DNA of 31,213 nucleotides from a virus: IMG/VR virus record IMGVR_UViG_3300046530_000121, positions 1-31,213 of that record, one strand, 5' to 3'. Below the pieces are notes generated by a model. The model was not told the origin of the DNA. It saw only the letters and a program-made list of their open reading frames with translations, and ran no database searches. Each line of letters opens with the position of its first letter. The stretch's first letter is position 1. The position numbers and the translations under genes are program-made. Of the stretch, positions 30,471-31,213 are shown piece by piece.

Positions 30471-30744
30471 GGTAATTTTGGGAATTTGCTTACGGAGAGG
30501 GGCTGCAGGCCTTGCGGGACGTGGCTTTGCGCAATTACCAGAGAAGGTAATTTAGGGTAATTGAAAAGGTAATTTTTTCTTAAGTAGCTGATTTTAAAGG
30601 GTTTTGTAGAGTCAGGATCTAACCCTATCAAAAGGTAATCTAATTACTAGAAAATTACCCTATTATTACCTTTAACAATACGAGCTAACCATTTGATTTT
30701 AAAGGCTTCTGGAGGATCTAAAAAATCCAATTACCAAAATTACC
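30471..30744. repeat. AT-rich array of GGTAATT motifs in both orientations
   Basis: GGTAATT or GGTAATC occurs on the plus strand at 30471, 30546, 30556, 30568 and 30634. Its complement AATTACC or TATTACC occurs at 30533, 30653, 30664, 30729 and 30738, with a near copy AATTACT at 30642. That is ten copies in 274 bases of unusually AT-rich DNA without a gene. Longer direct repeats are interleaved: GATTTTAAAGG at 30590-30600 and 30695-30705, each followed by AGGATCTAA at 30614 and 30713. Such clusters serve as arm sites of integrase, or as iterons for an initiator. Located about 150 bases from the 3' end of tRNA-Gly. Confidence 0.75.
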
Positions 30745-30822
30745 TTTTTCCCATGGGTCAACCTAAAACCGGAAAGGGGGTAGGGCAGGGCTGGCCAGAA
30801 GTCTGAGAGGCGAATTCTGAGT

Positions 30823-30843
30823 AACTGTCACTGAAACTGTCAC
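30823..30843 (+). repeat. Tandem AACTGTCAC direct repeat
   Basis: AACTGTCAC occurs at 30823-30831 and again at 30835-30843, a 12-bp period, about 50 bases from the tRNA 3' end. Could be a protein-binding pair of the same attachment region; no independent support. Confidence 0.45.
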
Positions 30844-30891
30844 CAGTCTCGCTTGACGCTACCTCGACACCGCTGGAGGCCTTGAAAATAG

Positions 30892-30965
30892 TGGAGCGGG
30901 TGAAGGGAATCGAACCCTCGTTATCAGCTTGGGAAGCTGGAGTAATGCCATTATACGACACCCGC
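30892..30965 (-). tRNA. tRNA-Gly (anticodon CCC)
   Basis: Minus-strand cloverleaf with acceptor arm GCGGGTG/CACCCGC and discriminator T, then encoded CCA (plus-strand TGG 30892-30894). T-arm is GAGGG-TTCGATT-CCCTT. The anticodon arm CCAGC-TTCCCAA-GCTGA places CCC in the loop (plus 30931-30933); the outermost pair of this stem is C-A. Sequence agrees closely with E. coli tRNA-Gly(CCC). Its 3' end points left, towards the repeat array and the prophage, the usual geometry for a tRNA used as an integration target. Confidence 0.95.
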
Positions 30966-30980
30966 TCAGAGCGGTGACTT

Positions 30981-31009
30981 TGTACCAGATGTGCGCGCGG
31001 AAATGAAGT
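30981..31009 (-). promoter_or_regulatory. Possible promoter of tRNA-Gly
   Basis: On the minus strand TTCATT is followed after 17 bases by TACAAA, about 16 bases before the tRNA 5' end. Both hexamers are only partial matches to sigma-70 consensus. Confidence 0.3.
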
Positions 31010-31057
31010 TTTTCTTTGCGCCAGACGGGTTTAGCGCAGGCGAAACTATTCGCCACC

Positions 31058-31140
31058 TCATGACGGTCTGTCGCGGGCAAGCCTGGCTCTGCAAATAACC
31101 ATTCAACGGTGCAGGGCGCGGCTTGCTCGCGATGACGCTG
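31058..31140. repeat. Inverted pair of Pseudomonas REP sequences (REPIN-like)
   Basis: TCGCGGGCAAGCC (31071-31083) and the complement of GGCTTGCTCGCGA (31120-31132) are near-identical. Flanking GTC/GAC and CTCTGCA/TGCAGG bases continue the symmetry. The GGCTTGCTCGCGA core is the standard intergenic REP core of fluorescent pseudomonads, and two facing copies make a REPIN-like unit with a potential long hairpin. It lies outside genes. Confidence 0.75.
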
Positions 31141-31213
31141 TTTCAGATGGACAATGCATGTTGGTCCTGAACGTAGTGATACCGCGGTCGGCTTTCGTGG
31201 CGGGCCGGTTTGA

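Noticed and set aside
30471-30744. CRISPR array
   Set aside because: Motifs are 7 bases, in both orientations, with irregular spacing and no cas genes.

Overview
The window is most of a P2-superfamily temperate myophage genome with the gene order of HP1/K139-type phages, integrated in a Pseudomonas chromosome. This rests on gene content, on high GC in the phage late genes, and on a Pseudomonas-style REP pair plus a tRNA-Gly at the right edge. I name no species; a fluorescens-group pseudomonad is the best guess.

Layout. Positions 1-2571 (minus strand) carry the early operon: a TOPRIM primase running off the left edge, two small unknown genes, a YmfL/CII-like regulator, and a small Cro-position DNA-binding protein. 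A divergent control region (about 2572-2655) separates them from a short XRE repressor (plus) and a 61-aa protein that resembles the repressor's C-terminal end. An Ogr-type late activator (minus), the portal and the terminase ATPase (both minus) follow. From 6676 to 26675 everything is on the plus strand: scaffold-protease, capsid, terminase endonuclease, head completion, tail completion, sheath, tube, zinc-finger protein, holin, SAR-type lysozyme, Rz with embedded Rz1, a frameshifted tail-assembly chaperone, tape measure, baseplate (gpW-like, J, I), collar-type fibre and its assembly protein, four tail-tip proteins ending in a spike, then an SGNH-esterase tailspike and a second receptor-type protein. 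A bidirectional terminator at 26691-26718 closes the late block.

From 26740 to about 29900 there are accessory genes on the minus strand: an unrecognised 238-aa protein, a two-gene cassette behind a perfect LexA box, a gene-free stretch, and an AT-rich gene encoding a HEPN-type RxxxxH motif. A single-domain response regulator (29971-30390), a 270-bp AT-rich array of GGTAATT motifs in both orientations, tRNA-Gly(CCC) and a REP pair complete the window.

How it fits together. The repressor is too short to carry a self-cleaving peptidase, so SOS induction would need another route. The LexA-controlled pair is a candidate, by analogy with Tum of coliphage 186. Ogr would switch on the divergent head operons and the tail operon. 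The best leads for new biology are the HEPN protein, the LexA cassette, the 61-aa repressor-tail mimic, and the repeat array beside tRNA-Gly, which may be an attachment region. The integrase and the second att site are not in the window, so the exact right end of the prophage is unresolved.
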